Shown: positions 39,000-50,587, counted from the stretch's first letter. The stretch: DNA of 64,000 nucleotides from Dicyema japonicum (GCA_011109175.1 RDEW01000048.1:352137-416136); one strand, 5' to 3'. Numbers and translations are program-made. The notes: generated from the sequence alone by a model not told the origin.

Positions 39000-40205
39000 T
39001 AACCTAAGACCACCGTAAACCCAAACTAACTATCACGTGATCCAGATGCATTCTAGCAGAGACATCAACTTTGCCAGGTGTGCTTCCTTCGTGCCCGCGC
39101 ATGAACGTACGGCTGCCTGAATTTTCAGGGCCACCTTCCCGTGATCTTGAGTCCAGTCTTATAAGGGCCTCCAGAGGCGTAGGTCTGGTTCGGTGATCTT
39201 CACAAATCCAACGCTCCGTTACTCTGTAAGCCCTCTTTTGCATTTCCTCAATTTTCCTCATATTTGTCCAAGATATGGACGGTCCCCACGAGGCGCATGC
39301 ATATGAGAAACATGGCTCAATGTATTGTTTGTATACGTTCATCAGGCTCGTGTGAGTACCACTCTTCCATATTCCCGATAAACTTTTCAATACGTTCTTT
39401 TATTCTCCCGAGCACAAGCCTCTCCAGGATTTTTGACATGGAACATAGTAGTGACACCGGTCTAAAAGACGCTGGATCATCTCTCGGTCTTCTTGATTTC
39501 AGTATTGGCCGAATTATTGCATGTTTCCATAATAATGGTATCACATTCTGGTCAATCGAACAGTTGAAGACCGACGTAAGGAAAGTGATTCCCCTGTCTC
39601 CAAGATTTTTTAATGAAATAACAAGAATGTTGTCTGGTCCGTGGGAGTATGTCACTTTTACGAAATGTATTGTATCCCTTACCTCTCTCCGAAAAAAAGA
39701 GTGGTTCTGATAGTCTCTTTAGTTAGCTTCGTGATGGTAGTGTATCAGACTTCATGTGCTTCTTGTGTGAAATTTTAGTATAGAATTTTATCAAGTTGTT
39801 CACACCTCGTTAAACATAATCCTCCTCTCTTAAAATTTCATCGCCTTTTGCCACATTTCGAATAGCTTTCTACACCTCTCCCGTATTGCGATTTCTATTT
39901 ACCATTGTAACGATTCCACTTCATCCTCTTGGCATTGAGTTCTTTTGCCTTCATTTCATTATTCAATGTTCTGATCCGGAGTTTCATATCCAAGGCTATC
40001 CGGTTAGATTTTTTAAGCTGATTTCTTTTTTTAATCAAGGCCGTCTTCCCTCGACCACTCGACGAATTTAAGTAATGTTTGGGTATAGCCCTTGATCTTG
40101 CTTCCAAGATTATGTGGGTAAAGTAGCTGATGGCATTCTCCAGAGAACTGAAGCTATCCAAGTAACAATTCTTAATTTCGTCTTCTGAGATTTCGCGATA
40201 CAATT
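39000..40205 (-). mobile_element. LINE with internal deletion of the RT core
   Basis: Minus strand: a linker segment (39895-40203, ISEDEIKNCYLDSFSSLENAI), RT fingers (39320-39655, RPVSLLCSMSKILERLVLGRI), then directly the C-terminal segment (39004-39390, YKQYIEPCFSYACASWG). The catalytic QGSPLSP and YADD part between them is gone, with the junction near 39375. The ORF2 end has GGATCACGTGA (39034-39043 region), then an A/T-rich tail at 38995. Dead copy. Confidence 0.85.
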
Positions 40206-40374
40206 TCTAGTTAGAAAAAAATATACAATCTTATGACTCCCTTTATGTTCCATGATATATTATTTGTAGCATAAAAATTTTTTTAACACAAAAAAGTTAG
40301 TGAGATAAATGTTTTTCATTCTTTACACAAAGTATTTGAAATCTGAGGAGAGTTCTACTAGTTAAGAGACCCTG

Positions 40375-40900
40375 AAGATGTTACTCGTAGGAAGATCCTT
40401 GCTATGAGTGGACTGAAAAAAATATCGTCAACGTGGAGCCACAAAAAAAGGATAGTACTAAACACCAGACTTATAATATACAAAGCTTTTGTCATCCGGT
40501 ACTAATATACAACTCTGAGACTTGGGGCATCCCTAAACGGGAAATGGACCGTCAACTGACCTATGAAGATCTCCAATGCAAACCTTTATAATAAATGCAA
40601 ATCCGGCGTGCTGTCAAATGATATTTTCAAATCAAGATGGAGCCTCTTTGGCCACATGTTACGTCTAAATGACCAAATCCCAGCAAATGTCGCAATGGAC
40701 AACTACTTCGCACACACAGGAGCCAGGTTCCGTGGTAAACCAAGAACGACACTACCGACTATCTTGAATGAAGACCTATCGGCGGTTGGTATGAGACTAA
40801 ATTCGACGGACGACCTGGACTACTTAAGAGAACAGAAGATCATTGTCGAGGCTTACTGAGAGGATGAATCGGAATACGGCAAAAGGGAGGCTTAATTAAC
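40375..40900 (+). mobile_element. C-terminal fragment of another LINE type
   Basis: Plus-strand reading RWSLFGHMLRLNDQIPANVAMDNYF (within 40640-40710), GKPRTTLPTILNEDL and DDLDYLREQKI is the typical C-terminal end of an RTE-like endonuclease/reverse transcriptase polyprotein found in many animals. An upstream frame gives LNTRLIIYKAFVIRY. Differs from the main LINE families in the window. Confidence 0.7.
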
Positions 40901-41124
40901 TTTATGTTTTCTCGGGCCTCGAATAAGATTTTAGATACCTTTCACTTTTTTCCTCCCAACCAAAAGGAATCAACATACAAGGATTTATTCCGTTAGCATG
41001 CAGAGCTAAACGCGTTTTCTCGAGTTTTTTGAAAATTGAGTCTCTCCATTTTGAGTCGTGCCATCCTTCTAAACCGTATAACACTCCAGGAGTATTGCTG
41101 AGTTGAAGGCATAAACATTATTAT

Positions 41125-41560
41125 TAAGCCGAAAATCACCAGGTAAACTAATTAAAAGGAAAACGCTATCAGGTGGTCACGGCTTCTCAGCAATATTCTC
41201 ATTTTTCCGGTATTGCTCTCGGGAACCGACACATGTTCGATAGCACCGTTCTTCTGGCGGTTTTCCATTTCGGGTAAATATGCCGCCGGAATTCCTCACA
41301 AGGACCTCAAATAGGGTTGCCCTTATTGGTATTCTTCGAGAAATTGTTTTGGTCATATTGGATTCAACGGAGTTGATGTTTGTTTTGGCGAGTTTTGTTC
41401 CTTAAGCTCAACATTCATACTTATAGTTGGCTCGATGAATTGAGTGTATAACATGGATAGTGACTGGTTTGAGGATCCTCTAAAATTTGAGACGAGCACA
41501 TTTACGAAGTTAAGCTTTCGTGCCGAAACACTGATTACGTTTGACACACGTGTGCTGAAT
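41125..41560 (-). mobile_element. LINE C-terminal fragment with 3' tail
   Basis: Minus-strand reading KLNFVNVLVSNFRGSS, MLYTQFIEPTISM matches the thumb/C-terminal region of the LINE at 61990-62100. A GTGACCACC / CCTGGTGA pair near 41145-41190 and a TAATAATAATG tail follow. Partial and frameshifted. Confidence 0.7.
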
Positions 41561-41611
41561 TTTGGCTTGTTTCTTAGGATTAGTTCACCACTTAAAAATA
41601 GTTAGGCAGAA

Positions 41612-43015
41612 TAGCTTGATGGTTATTATTATTAGCACTTCCACGAGAGCCATAATATTTATAGCCTCGCATGTGCAGCAAAAAATATAAGAGAATTAGT
41701 TGTGTCCAAAAAGTCTCCAACGCCTTCTATTCGACGTAAAAAAGAGGTAAAGGACTTTTCTGTATACGATGACATTGAATTTCTGTTCAACCATTTATGG
41801 AGTCCGTCCAGAGTAGTTTGTAATTTGTTAGTAGCTGTCGTAACACATATATCCTTGCAAGTCATATATTATGTCATCGGCAGAGTAGGTTAGTTTTTGG
41901 GATTCGATTTTCACTGGTGAAAACGATGTATGATTATGACCACATCTTGATTTCATCAATGACACGGGAGGATCCTCGTAATTTTTATGAGGTAAGTAGC
42001 TGTTCATCATTCTATCAAGTTCTATTTTGCTGATATCAGAACTGTTTCTCTTCTCAGGGTTTTTGATCATTGAAAGAGTCTTCCACATGATTGACAGGGA
42101 CCCCTGTTTGTTAAACGCGGAGGTAATTTTTCTCCATTCGTTCATTTTTCTTTCTTAGAGATCCAGCACTCGAATTCTGTACATAATTTCTGGTATTGGC
42201 CTTTGGATGCTTTTGAGTCGATTACACTCATTCATAATCTTCTTGGTTTTGTGATCAAAACGTTCAATGTAAGATTTGATTGACCTTTCCCTGATAAATA
42301 CTTCATTGCCTTCTGGATCTTTTTGTTAACACAAGAGACTGCATTATCGAGTGAGTTGAAACGCACTGCGTCGTAATCTGCTAAGTTTATGTCCACACAT
42401 TGAGCAAAAATTTTCTAATTAACGTTTCTGTAATCCAGGAACGTGTTGCGTTTTTTTCCAAGATGAGCGTGTTTTTCATCCGAATGAAAATAGGATTGTT
42501 GGCGCTCTGGAAGTCATAAATCACAGATTAGTTGGCAAGAGAAGCAATTAGGGGTGGCAAGGGTCAAATCAGGTGAAGTCGTGTTGTCATCAGCTCTATA
42601 GGGTGTTCTTGTGTTCATCCGATAGTCGTTAAGGATTATGAAGTTATCCAGTAGAAAGAGAAGAAAATTTCCTTTGGCATCATCAGTTCGGCTTTTGTAC
42701 ATGGTCGGGTGTTTCGCGTTGAGGTCTCCACATATCGACAAATGTTGGTATTGATGTAACACATTCATAGAGAAAATAAGTTTTTTTGGGCAGGAGCTGG
42801 CAGGGGGAATGTACATGTTCGCAATTGTGATATTTCCCATTCTTGTACGAATGGAGATCCCAGTGTATTCCACGAGAGACGGAAGATTGTAATGTAAAGG
42901 CGTTATAATGCCTGATCTCACTTTTCACGAGAGTAATAACTCCTCCACGGCCAAACTGGCGGTCCTTCCTGATAACAGTGTATCCCGGAAGTGTTGCAAA
43001 TGATTCTTTTTACTG
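41612..43015 (-). mobile_element. Internally deleted LINE: endonuclease, linker, RT stump, tail
   Basis: Minus strand from 43015: endonuclease with VIRKDRQFGRGGVITL, ICGDLNAKHP (catalytic) and SPDLTLATP, with a one-base shift near 42905; linker with LSIMWKTLSMIKNP (42060-42145); then YSADDIIYDLQGY around 41870 and a short post-catalytic segment; then the second tail family (41612-41690) ending in TAATAATAA. Most of the RT is missing. Confidence 0.8.
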
Positions 43016-43720
43016 TGTAACTAATTACACACCAGCGAACCACATGACACGCCATAACATAGGTCTTAGACTAGAGCTTTAACTTTCTAACGTAGAACAG
43101 AGTTCGTAGCTATTATTTTGCGCATTTTAGTATGTTCTATAAAATTACCTCCCTCGTCAATTATGAGGCCAGAGTATTTCATAGTTTTCTTCCGAGGTAT
43201 GCCATGTAACGAGTTCTTCAGGTAAGTCAGCCTCCTTCTAGTCAGCCTCCAACTTCTCTTGTGCGACTGTTAGAAAGTTTCTATTCACTAATCTTCGATC
43301 TGCGCGGATCAGGACATCCCCGAAGTTTGTTTCTCGAACATTGTTTCCATTTCAAAAAAACTACAACATTTTTTAATTCAAAAGAAATTTCTTGTTAACC
43401 TAATAAACTTTAGTCGAATATGTTTCGAGGTAAGATGTAAAAAAATCAATTAGTGAGTCTCTTGAACCCTCATGTCCAAATTGGAGGAATTTTCGTTACA
43501 ATAATTTTCAGAATGTTCAAAAATATATAACAATGCCTTTTTGGTAATGGTCCCAGTTTATAATTGACAGATCATTGCATCAAGAGCAGACTTAACGAGT
43601 TAGGTTGAGTTTATAAAATATTGGTAGATGATCACTACCAATATCTCAAGCGTTATTTGGTCCTTCCAAAAATTAATGAACAGATTCCGATTTTAACGAC
43701 ATGCCCAAATAATTTCAGCC
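43016..43720. other. Probable decayed element DNA
   Basis: No ORF with a recognisable motif. Lies between the upstream end of one LINE and a SINE-like head. Nothing further seen. Confidence 0.3.
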
Positions 43721-43724
43721 ATTA

Positions 43725-43930
43725 GGGAATAGTTGCTAGTGGTTAGGTGTCGGGCTTAAGTGGCTTAGGTTACGGGTTCAAATCTCGCTGCTGTTCACCT
43801 GGTGGAAGGTTTCACGCATCTATGATGCAGAAATGGTTGACGAGTGACGCCGTCATCAGTGGATACTCACTGCGGAACTGGATTGTCTAGAAAGGACTAT
43901 TCGGGATCGAGGTCGTTACAACGGAAAATC
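43725..43930 (+). mobile_element. tRNA-derived SINE-like element
   Basis: A tRNA-like head has an A-box-like TAGTGGTTAGG (43737-43747) and a B-box-like GGTTCAAATCTC (43775-43786) at tRNA-like spacing, but no foldable acceptor stem, so it is not a working tRNA gene. The body at 43841-43899 (GAGTGACGCCGTCATCAGTG, then GGAACTGGATTGTCTA) recurs at 45236-45294. Two copies with a pol III-type head suggest a SINE. Confidence 0.55.
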
Positions 43931-45160
43931 CAAAAGACAAAGAAAATCCCTCAGAACAAGGCCGTCTCTTTTGTCTCCACACAACCGAACGAGGTATCTT
44001 TCGAGTTTAAGTCCCAAGAGGATAGAGAACGATGCATTTTCATCATGAAAAAATCACGGATACGAAGATAATTTTTCGAATATATCCCCTCGAATTTCAT
44101 ACAAGTATTTTCAACTACCCGAGAAACAAATAACATAATTCCTGAAATATCTTCAGGGTACGAACTCTTAAATTTAGTTTGTAGAACAAAGATGTACCCA
44201 GCAACCAAACCAGACTTCCGATTAATGTAAAGAGAACAATATCCCTAAAGTAGAAAATTATCCAAATTCTAACTTTGTTTCATTCACAATTAATATATCA
44301 GCGAGATTGGTGGATAACATCCATAATCTCTGAACGCCTCTATAAGGATCGGGCGTTCACCGTAATAAGATCAGCCTTCGAACCTCTGCCTCTCTAAAAA
44401 AGAGGGCTAACGGGTTCCTGACGTGAATTCCTTTTTTGGCACAAAAATAAACTAGTTTGTCAACAGCATATATCAATTCCAAGTCTGCAATTGTGCCTTC
44501 CACCAGATTAGGAGTACTGACAGTATTCCCTTGGTTTATGTAGTTGGAAAACAATATTTGTATTGTCAGAGGACCGACATTTTTGCGTGTGAATTCACGT
44601 CCGTTTGGGTTGAAAAGTCATATTTTATGTTGTGTGTAGATTTTCCCCAAACATTTTCAACAGCCTCAGCTATAACCCACTTAACGGGTCAAACACCGTC
44701 TTAGTCATGTTTTTCGTACCTCTTCAAAAACAGTCTTTGCTGAAGAGCAACCACCCTTTTAGCAAAATGACAAACTTTCCCGCAGTTAATGCATTTTTTA
44801 TCACTGTCCTTAACCCATCAAGAGTTCATATTGTCATCTCCCCCACAATTTAAGCACCATTCTTTTTTCTTGCAGAAATACGCAATGTGCTAAATTTTTT
44901 AGCATCGGAAGTCCTAATTACCGATTATCTGTACCATTCAAAACGAACTCTCTGGAAACCAAACGCAGTCTCAGGCTTTCACCGACTTCAAAGTTAATTT
45001 TCCAACAGGGAGGCTCTGCCCGTCTTTCATGAAACGTTGGAAAGAGATATTAGGTTTTAGAGTTTCTGTAAGGTATCCAAGTCATCATCTGAGACCCAAA
45101 AAGGGATTCCCTTCATAACAACAGTGAAAGGATATAAGACGGAAGTGTAAAAACATGTCC
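43931..45160. other. Unassigned stretch
   Basis: Short ORFs on both strands (for example 44357-44554 minus, 44632-44853 plus), none recognised. Probably old element sequence. Confidence 0.3.
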
Positions 45161-45164
45161 ATAT

Positions 45165-45300
45165 ATCAAATGGCGCGTTCAAATCAAAATCATCGACACG
45201 AGAGTTCATATCCTCTTTTGAGGCAAATTCAAGAGCGAGTTACCCCGTCATTAGTGACATTTCACTACGGAACCGGATCGTCTAAAAATGACTCACAAAA
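45165..45300 (+). mobile_element. SINE-like element, second copy (partial)
   Basis: About 58 bp at 45236-45294 match the SINE body at 43841-43899. A possible B-box remnant (CGTTCAAATC) lies at 45176-45186. The copy is cut by the 3' tail of a LINE on the opposite strand. Confidence 0.45.
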
Positions 45301-45344
45301 AACAAAAAGAAGTGAAGAGTATTCCTTGGTTCTCCCTCTACGTT

Positions 45345-46090
45345 TATTTTATTTATTTTAATAACCCCGGGAACACCGAGAAAGAAAGACAAAAGAGTCA
45401 AACAGTTAGGTGATCCAGTCCTCGCAATCACTTGTGCCATTCGACGTCTGTGATCTTCCATCATCTCCACTACTTTCCGGAAGAGCCTTCTCTCGGTCTT
45501 GCAGAGGAATCCGATCGGGGAGGGGAATTTCTTATCTAATCGGTTTTCTCTTGCCATGGAAGGATCAGGCTTAGCGGATTTCCATCTTCACAGACGCGAA
45601 GAAATCCAGAGCCACGACTACGGATCTTAGCTTCCATGAGTAGTGGGTCGACTGTTGATCCATTACGTGGGCAAAGCATACTGATTGTTTTCCGGTATAT
45701 CGAGTTGATTCTTTGGACCATAGACTCCGATAGCCCGAATCTCCATGCAACAGAGGCATACTCAATGACAGGCGCGATTGTTAGTTGGTAGAGGGTAGAA
45801 ACGGAAAAGTCCATGTTCCTCGTGGTCCTCCGAACAAGGGCGCGTATAACGATAACTTTCTGGAGGCCCCTGGTGATCATGTCTGTTGCGTGGGAGTTGA
45901 AATTGAGAAGGCTATCGTACTTGACTCAAAGGACAGTGGGGACCTTGTCACTGGAATCCGAGTGGGACCAATGAAAAGACTCGGTTCATCCTCGAACGAC
46001 GGTCCGACGTGAATGTGGAACAGATAGACTTGGTTGCAGAAATCGTTAGTCGATTGCCAACAATCCCTCTACGGTTAGTTATGATAAACT
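45345..46090 (-). mobile_element. LINE C-terminal region with 3' tail
   Basis: Minus-strand ORF 45536-45880 reads RNMDFSVSTLYQLTIAPVIEYA, SVAWRF, the post-RT region of Jockey/CR1-like LINEs; the second frame (45420-45557) ends the protein. An upstream frame (45880-46060) continues it. The tail carries stem arms GGAACACC (45370-45377) and GGTGATCC (45409-45416) and an A/T microsatellite at 45345-45365. Confidence 0.8.
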
Positions 46091-46254
46091 GTTCTTTACT
46101 TAAATAAAGTGTATTAGGTGGTATTATTAGTTAACATTGAGTTTTTAATAATCAATTTTATAAAAAAATTAAATTATTTTGGAAAAAATAATTTGTTTAT
46201 ATTACAGAAAATCGAAATCCCACTTTATTAACAAACAATAAAAAAGTTAATATA

Positions 46255-46500
46255 TTTAATCAGCAACCTCCCTCGCCTGCCTGTTCGCCAGCCTCCTCAG
46301 GCAGGTTCGATTATGGTTGCTAAAACAACTCCGAGAGCGCCTTGTCCAATTGAACCCTCTGCCCATATGGCATCTCAGGGCTCTGCCTCCTATACTCCAG
46401 TGTCAGGCTCTCTAGGGTCCGCTTTAACACAGTGGACTGTAGATAGGCCTGGAGCTTCCTATCTACCCCCAACTGCTTCAGATAACCAGAAAATATAATA
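46255..46500 (+). other. GC-richer patch with a 61-codon ORF
   Basis: Clearly less A+T-rich than its flanks. The ORF from 46313 is Pro/Ser/Thr/Ala-rich and unrecognised. The 50 bases before it include a palindromic CAGCCTCCTCAGG-type segment and GGTTCGATTATG, which resembles a pol III B box. It could be the 5' end of a mobile element. I could not decide. Confidence 0.25.
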
Positions 46501-46565
46501 TATATTACAGAAAATATAAGAAATAATATTTTTAGTTAAATAAAATTAATCAAATTAAAATTGGT

Positions 46566-46579
46566 CTTCCACGTGGAAG
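46566..46579. repeat. 14-bp perfect palindrome containing CACGTG
   Basis: CTTCCACGTGGAAG reads the same on both strands. It lies 16 bp before the first of two 33-bp direct repeats, in otherwise A/T-rich non-coding DNA. Confidence 0.9.
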
Positions 46580-46594
46580 TATTCGTCCAATTTT

Positions 46595-46684
46595 TTTCTA
46601 GACAATAGACCTTTTCCGTATACTCTGTAAACGTATGCCACATCAAATTTCTTTCTAGACAATAGACCTTTTCCGTATACTCTG
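46595..46684. repeat. Two identical 33-bp direct repeats
   Basis: 46595-46627 and 46652-46684 are identical over 33 bases (starting TTTCTAGACAATAGACC) and are 57 bp apart start to start. They lie next to a 14-bp palindrome. They have no coding role that I can see. Confidence 0.85.
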
Positions 46685-46699
46685 ATTTACATATATACA

Positions 46700-47155
46700 T
46701 GTTCTCTAACAGGATTATTTATTCCTTTATTATAAAATAATTTCAGCATGTGACATGATTAGTTCAACGAAAACATAAATGTAAACTTTAGATATTATCA
46801 TAAATATTCTAAAAAATGAAAACAGTCGATAAAAAATAACATGATTTCTACACAGATACTTGGGTTTATATTTGTATGATACACCATGAATGCTATAAAT
46901 ATGTTAACGTCCTCGGATATTTATTAAAAAAGTATAGAAAACTTATATATCCAACATATTTGGGTATTCTAAATTATGGAGGTTAACCAAACCGGTCATT
47001 TTTATTTCTCTTTTACATGAGTTCATGAGGAAGACTTAACTGTTACTTCCTGTTTGTCGGTATATTTCTAATCTAAATTTATATAACTTTTTCTATATTT
47101 TCAATTTGCAAAAAAAATTATATTTAAAATTCAGTTTATAGTTTCCAATTAAAAA
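46700..47155. other. A+T-rich non-coding stretch
   Basis: No gene or shared repeat recognised. Confidence 0.4.
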
Positions 47156-47223
47156 GTCGTTGTGGAAGTTGTTCCACTCATCAATAAACTCTAAATCCAA
47201 TACATACAACCAACGTTCAGTTA

Positions 47224-47507
47224 TGGATTTCTGCATGCTGTACAGGCCTTTCAAAAACATAAAAAAGATCACAGACTTTCAAGCAACAATTACAAAAACA
47301 CTCCAACGTTTCTCAACTATCCTGTTACAGTCGACACCATTTGATACCCTTTTGAAGGGAATGGGCGCTCAAATGATACCCTCAAAGCACGGGTGTGTTC
47401 AACGAGCTTATATAAAGTGTGTTGACTCGTGGGAGGAATATCTAGAGAAGTTAAAGGCTACTATGAGTAGCTGGAATTACCTAGTTGACTGTATAAAAAC
47501 CACATGA
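47224..47507 (+). CDS. Hypothetical ORF, unrecognised
   Basis: Open from at least 47160; the first ATG at 47224 gives 94 residues to a TGA. The composition is protein-like (CVQRAYIKCVDSWEEYLEKL, then TMSSWNYLVDCI), with charged helices and scattered Cys. No family recognised. It may be an exon of a gene whose other exons I could not connect. Confidence 0.3.
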
Positions 47508-48012
47508 AAAATCTACTATTGTAGTGAGATCAAAAAGGTTTCACAGATCGGTACTTCGATGCCCTTTTTGGACTTAGATTTTCTATGGGTTCATCTCTCT
47601 TAGTGAATTTCTCTTTACCAGTTCGTAGTGTCTTTCCAGTTTTTATTTTGTTTAAATTTTGTCACACGTCAACCACAATTATGCAATTATTAAAATGAAA
47701 AATATATGATCCTTAATACAAACAGTGACATTTGTGACTACTAAGCTTTACATAATCACTACCGGAATTGAGGATCGAATGAAGTGAAGTTACCTTTCTT
47801 AAAATTGAAATTCGGATGAATCTATTCAAAAAATTCCTATAAAAAAGGCTCTCTTCTTCCAACTGTTCGTTTACAAACAGGATTCCATCGAGAGTTATAT
47901 CTAAGACTCTTCCAAATCGATCTCTTTTAATAAGAAAAGATACTGAGTTCGCTCAATTCCTGACTGTTTTATCTACACAAGAAAGCTACTAAGATTGCTT
48001 GCAAAAGTTATA
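47508..48012. other. Spacer left of the pogo element
   Basis: No gene or repeat recognised. Confidence 0.4.
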
Positions 48013-50014
48013 CAGTAAACTCTCAAATATGCCACTCTTAAATTTGCCAATTCTGAAATTTTCCATTTTTATCGATTTTTTCTATTTTTCAATGATATTT
48101 GCCAATTCTGAAATTTGCCAACATTTTTAAAAATATTTTATTTTTTAAAATATTTTTAAAAATTTAAATAATTTAAAGCAAGCATGGGTCAAATGTTCTT
48201 GTTGGAGGTTTCACCAGACTTTCAATTGCTCAAAAAATAAAAATATTGCGGTATAAAGAAACCAATAAATCAGCTTCATATCAGACGATATGCAACAGAT
48301 TTTCTTCTATTTTTAAAATAGAATCTCAAGGACAGTCAATGCAATATTAATGAATGCAGAATCGCTTTATTTCAGTTTAAGAACAGAAATCCTAAACTAA
48401 AAACTTGTAAAAAATTAAAATACCCGGAGCTTGATGAAAATCTAGTAGATTGGATGGATTCAATGGAATCAAAAAGTACACGATTTACTCTAACATTTAA
48501 GGTGCTTTATTGAACGATTCTCTAATATTACACAAGGCAGAATTTTTCGCTAAAGAACTTTTGTTGTATAATTTTAAAAATTCTTACGGGTTTTTGGAGA
48601 AATTTAAAAAAGACATGTATTTCGAATGCGCAAATTACACGGTGAAATGCGCACTGAAAAACATGTGGATATTGATGGTTTTTAAAAGAATTTGAAGAAG
48701 TTTCAAAGAGTTACTCGTCTGAAAATATTTATTAAATTTGGATGAGACAGGAATATTTTATAAATCGATTCAATCTCGGAGTATTTGCAAATCACCTTTC
48801 GGCGGATATAAAAATTTTAAAGGATAGAGTTTCAGTCATGCTTTGCGCCAATGTGTCAGGGACACATAAGTTAAAGCCACTATTGATCGGGAAACCAAAA
48901 ATGCCCCGATGTTTCAAGAAATATGATTATAATTTCTTAGTTTCTTACTACAATTCTAAAAGGGCATGAATGACTTCATCAATTTTTACAATTGATTACG
49001 AATTTTGACAATCAATTGAAAATTAAAAAAAATCAATTTTGTTATTAATGGATAATTGCCCATCTCTTTGCCCACCTTTTTATTTGAAAAATATTAAAAT
49101 TATGTTTATTCCAAAGTACAGGACTTATTCAACCCATGGATCTGGGAATCATCAAATCTTTCAAAGTTCATTTTACAAGGCACAAATTACTATATTTAAC
49201 AGATTTATTGGAATGCGAGAACTCAGTATATGAATCATATAAGAAGTTAAATCTCAGGGATACTGTATTGTTTGTAAAAATGGCATGGGAAGATGTGAAA
49301 TCCCAAACAATTTCAAATTGTTTAAAACGTCTAGAACGTACAGAATGCGAATCAGAACTTACTAACATAAATTTAACCGCTGAAATCGTATCCAGAACAG
49401 ATATTTATGATCCTATTGAATTAGAAGAATTTATTTCAATTGATTACAGTGAAAAAGAGGCAATTGATGAAAAGGAAAATTAATTGCTATTGAAAAACAA
49501 GAAGAATCCGGTAGTGTAGAAGTACATGAGGCATTAAACAAGGCTGAAATGCTTTTAAAATTAAGAGAGATTGAAAATTATTTTTTAGAAAACATTGAAA
49601 ATGACAATAATGCAGAATTCATTACTTCAATAAGAAGATATAAAAAAATATTAAAAATTCTAATAGGACGCAATTGGGAATTGAGTATTACTTTAATAAA
49701 ATTTAATTGATTTTTGCTTCCTTGGTTAAAAATATTGTTTTCCTTAAAAATAAAATTTATTAATTTAAATAGTTAATTATCCTTAAATAAATTAATTAAA
49801 ACTTCAAATAAAATTTTATTGGACAACATGAGGCTAGGAACAGGGGAGCATGGAAAAAGATGACATCTAACCTTGTTTCTTTTGCTGCACATGCGGGGCT
49901 ATAATTAGTATGGCTCTCGTGAAGTGCTTAAATAATAATAAATATAAAATTTTATTCTGAAATCTGCCACAATTTCGCAGGAACCGAAAATGGCAAATTT
50001 GAGAGAGTTTACTG
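48013..50014 (+). mobile_element. pogo/Tigger-type DNA transposon, inactive
   Basis: Terminal inverted repeats begin CAGTAAACTCTC on the left (48013) and, reverse-complemented, CAGTAAACTCTC on the right (ending 50014). Both are followed inward by a TTTGCCA-type motif, and a TA duplication flanks each side (48011-48012, 50015-50016), the rule for Tc1/mariner/pogo. The transposase remnant has a CENP-B-like N-terminus (RLSIAQKIKIL), NLDETGIFYK (first Asp), VSVMLCANVSGTHKLKPLLIGK, LLMDNCPS (second Asp) and QPMDLGIIKSFK, then a C-terminal tail. Many stops and frame breaks interrupt it. A LINE 3' tail is inserted near the right end. Confidence 0.9.
49830..49945 (+). mobile_element. LINE 3' tail nested in the pogo element
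   Basis: About 100 bp match 38855-38960 and the minus strand of 41612-41690 (GCACATGCGGGGCTATAAT, TATGGCTCTCGTGAAGTGC, TAATAATAA). It sits inside the right-hand non-coding part of the pogo transposon, so the LINE inserted later. Confidence 0.7.
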
Positions 50015-50227
50015 TATTCCCATAATTGAGCATTCCATAATCCCTACAAATTACAAAACGACCTCATTTCTTTCTCAACTTCTAGTGCCTTGATGATGCA
50101 GTTCATGGAAGACACCCAAATACCATCTCTCTAGATCTATAAACAAAGGTTCCCGTCTTGTCCGAAGTTTGTATTGAATTAACCAGAGATAAATGAAATA
50201 CTTATAATTGTGGAGATTATTCTCCAA

Positions 50228-50587
50228 TTACCCTATATCGTTTGGTCCTTTAAGACATTTGGGAACATTTTTACACGTGACCATAATATTGTATTCCTTG
50301 GTTTTCTTTGAGTGAGATAACGAATAAGAAATGCAAAAACATTTACTATAGCTATCATAGAGGGAGCACAAAGAAATGCTCTTCACTTTTTTTTTGTTCA
50401 GTGTGTACCCTTTATATACGATCCGCTTGAAATGTTCACTGATGACACCTTCACTCGTCAATCCAAAGCAACGTAGATGCGTGATCCTGTAATCGAAATG
50501 TACAGCAGCGGTATTCAAACTAGAGGACATCAGGGCACTCGTTACAAAGGCAACCCATCTTAATATAAAAAAGCAAAAACAGACCAC
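50228..50587 (-). CDS. Possible secreted cysteine-rich protein
   Basis: Minus-strand ORF of 119 codons ending at 50228. The first 20 residues are hydrophobic like a signal peptide, and the remainder has six cysteines (LRCFG, SLCSL, KCFCIS, VTCKN, PKCLK). There is no upstream ATG in frame: the ORF opens at a GTG, and the next ATG lies after the hydrophobic stretch. If real it therefore needs an upstream exon. It lies 48 bp downstream of the USP8 stop on the same strand. Unrecognised. Confidence 0.3.
   Translation of the reverse strand: MVCFCFFILRWVAFVTSALMSSSLNTAAVHFDYRITHLRCFGLTSEGVISEHFKRIVYKGYTLNKKKVKSISLCSLYDSYSKCFCISYSLSHSKKTKEYNIMVTCKNVPKCLKGPNDIG

Noticed and set aside
39000-39045. Including this copy in the co-varying LINE 3' hairpin set
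   Set aside because: The two candidate arms (GACCACCG and CGTGATCC) do not pair well without arbitrary shifts, so I left it out.
43725-43800. Functional tRNA gene
   Set aside because: A and B boxes are present but no acceptor stem or convincing anticodon arm can be folded, and the downstream body is repeated elsewhere; a SINE head fits better.
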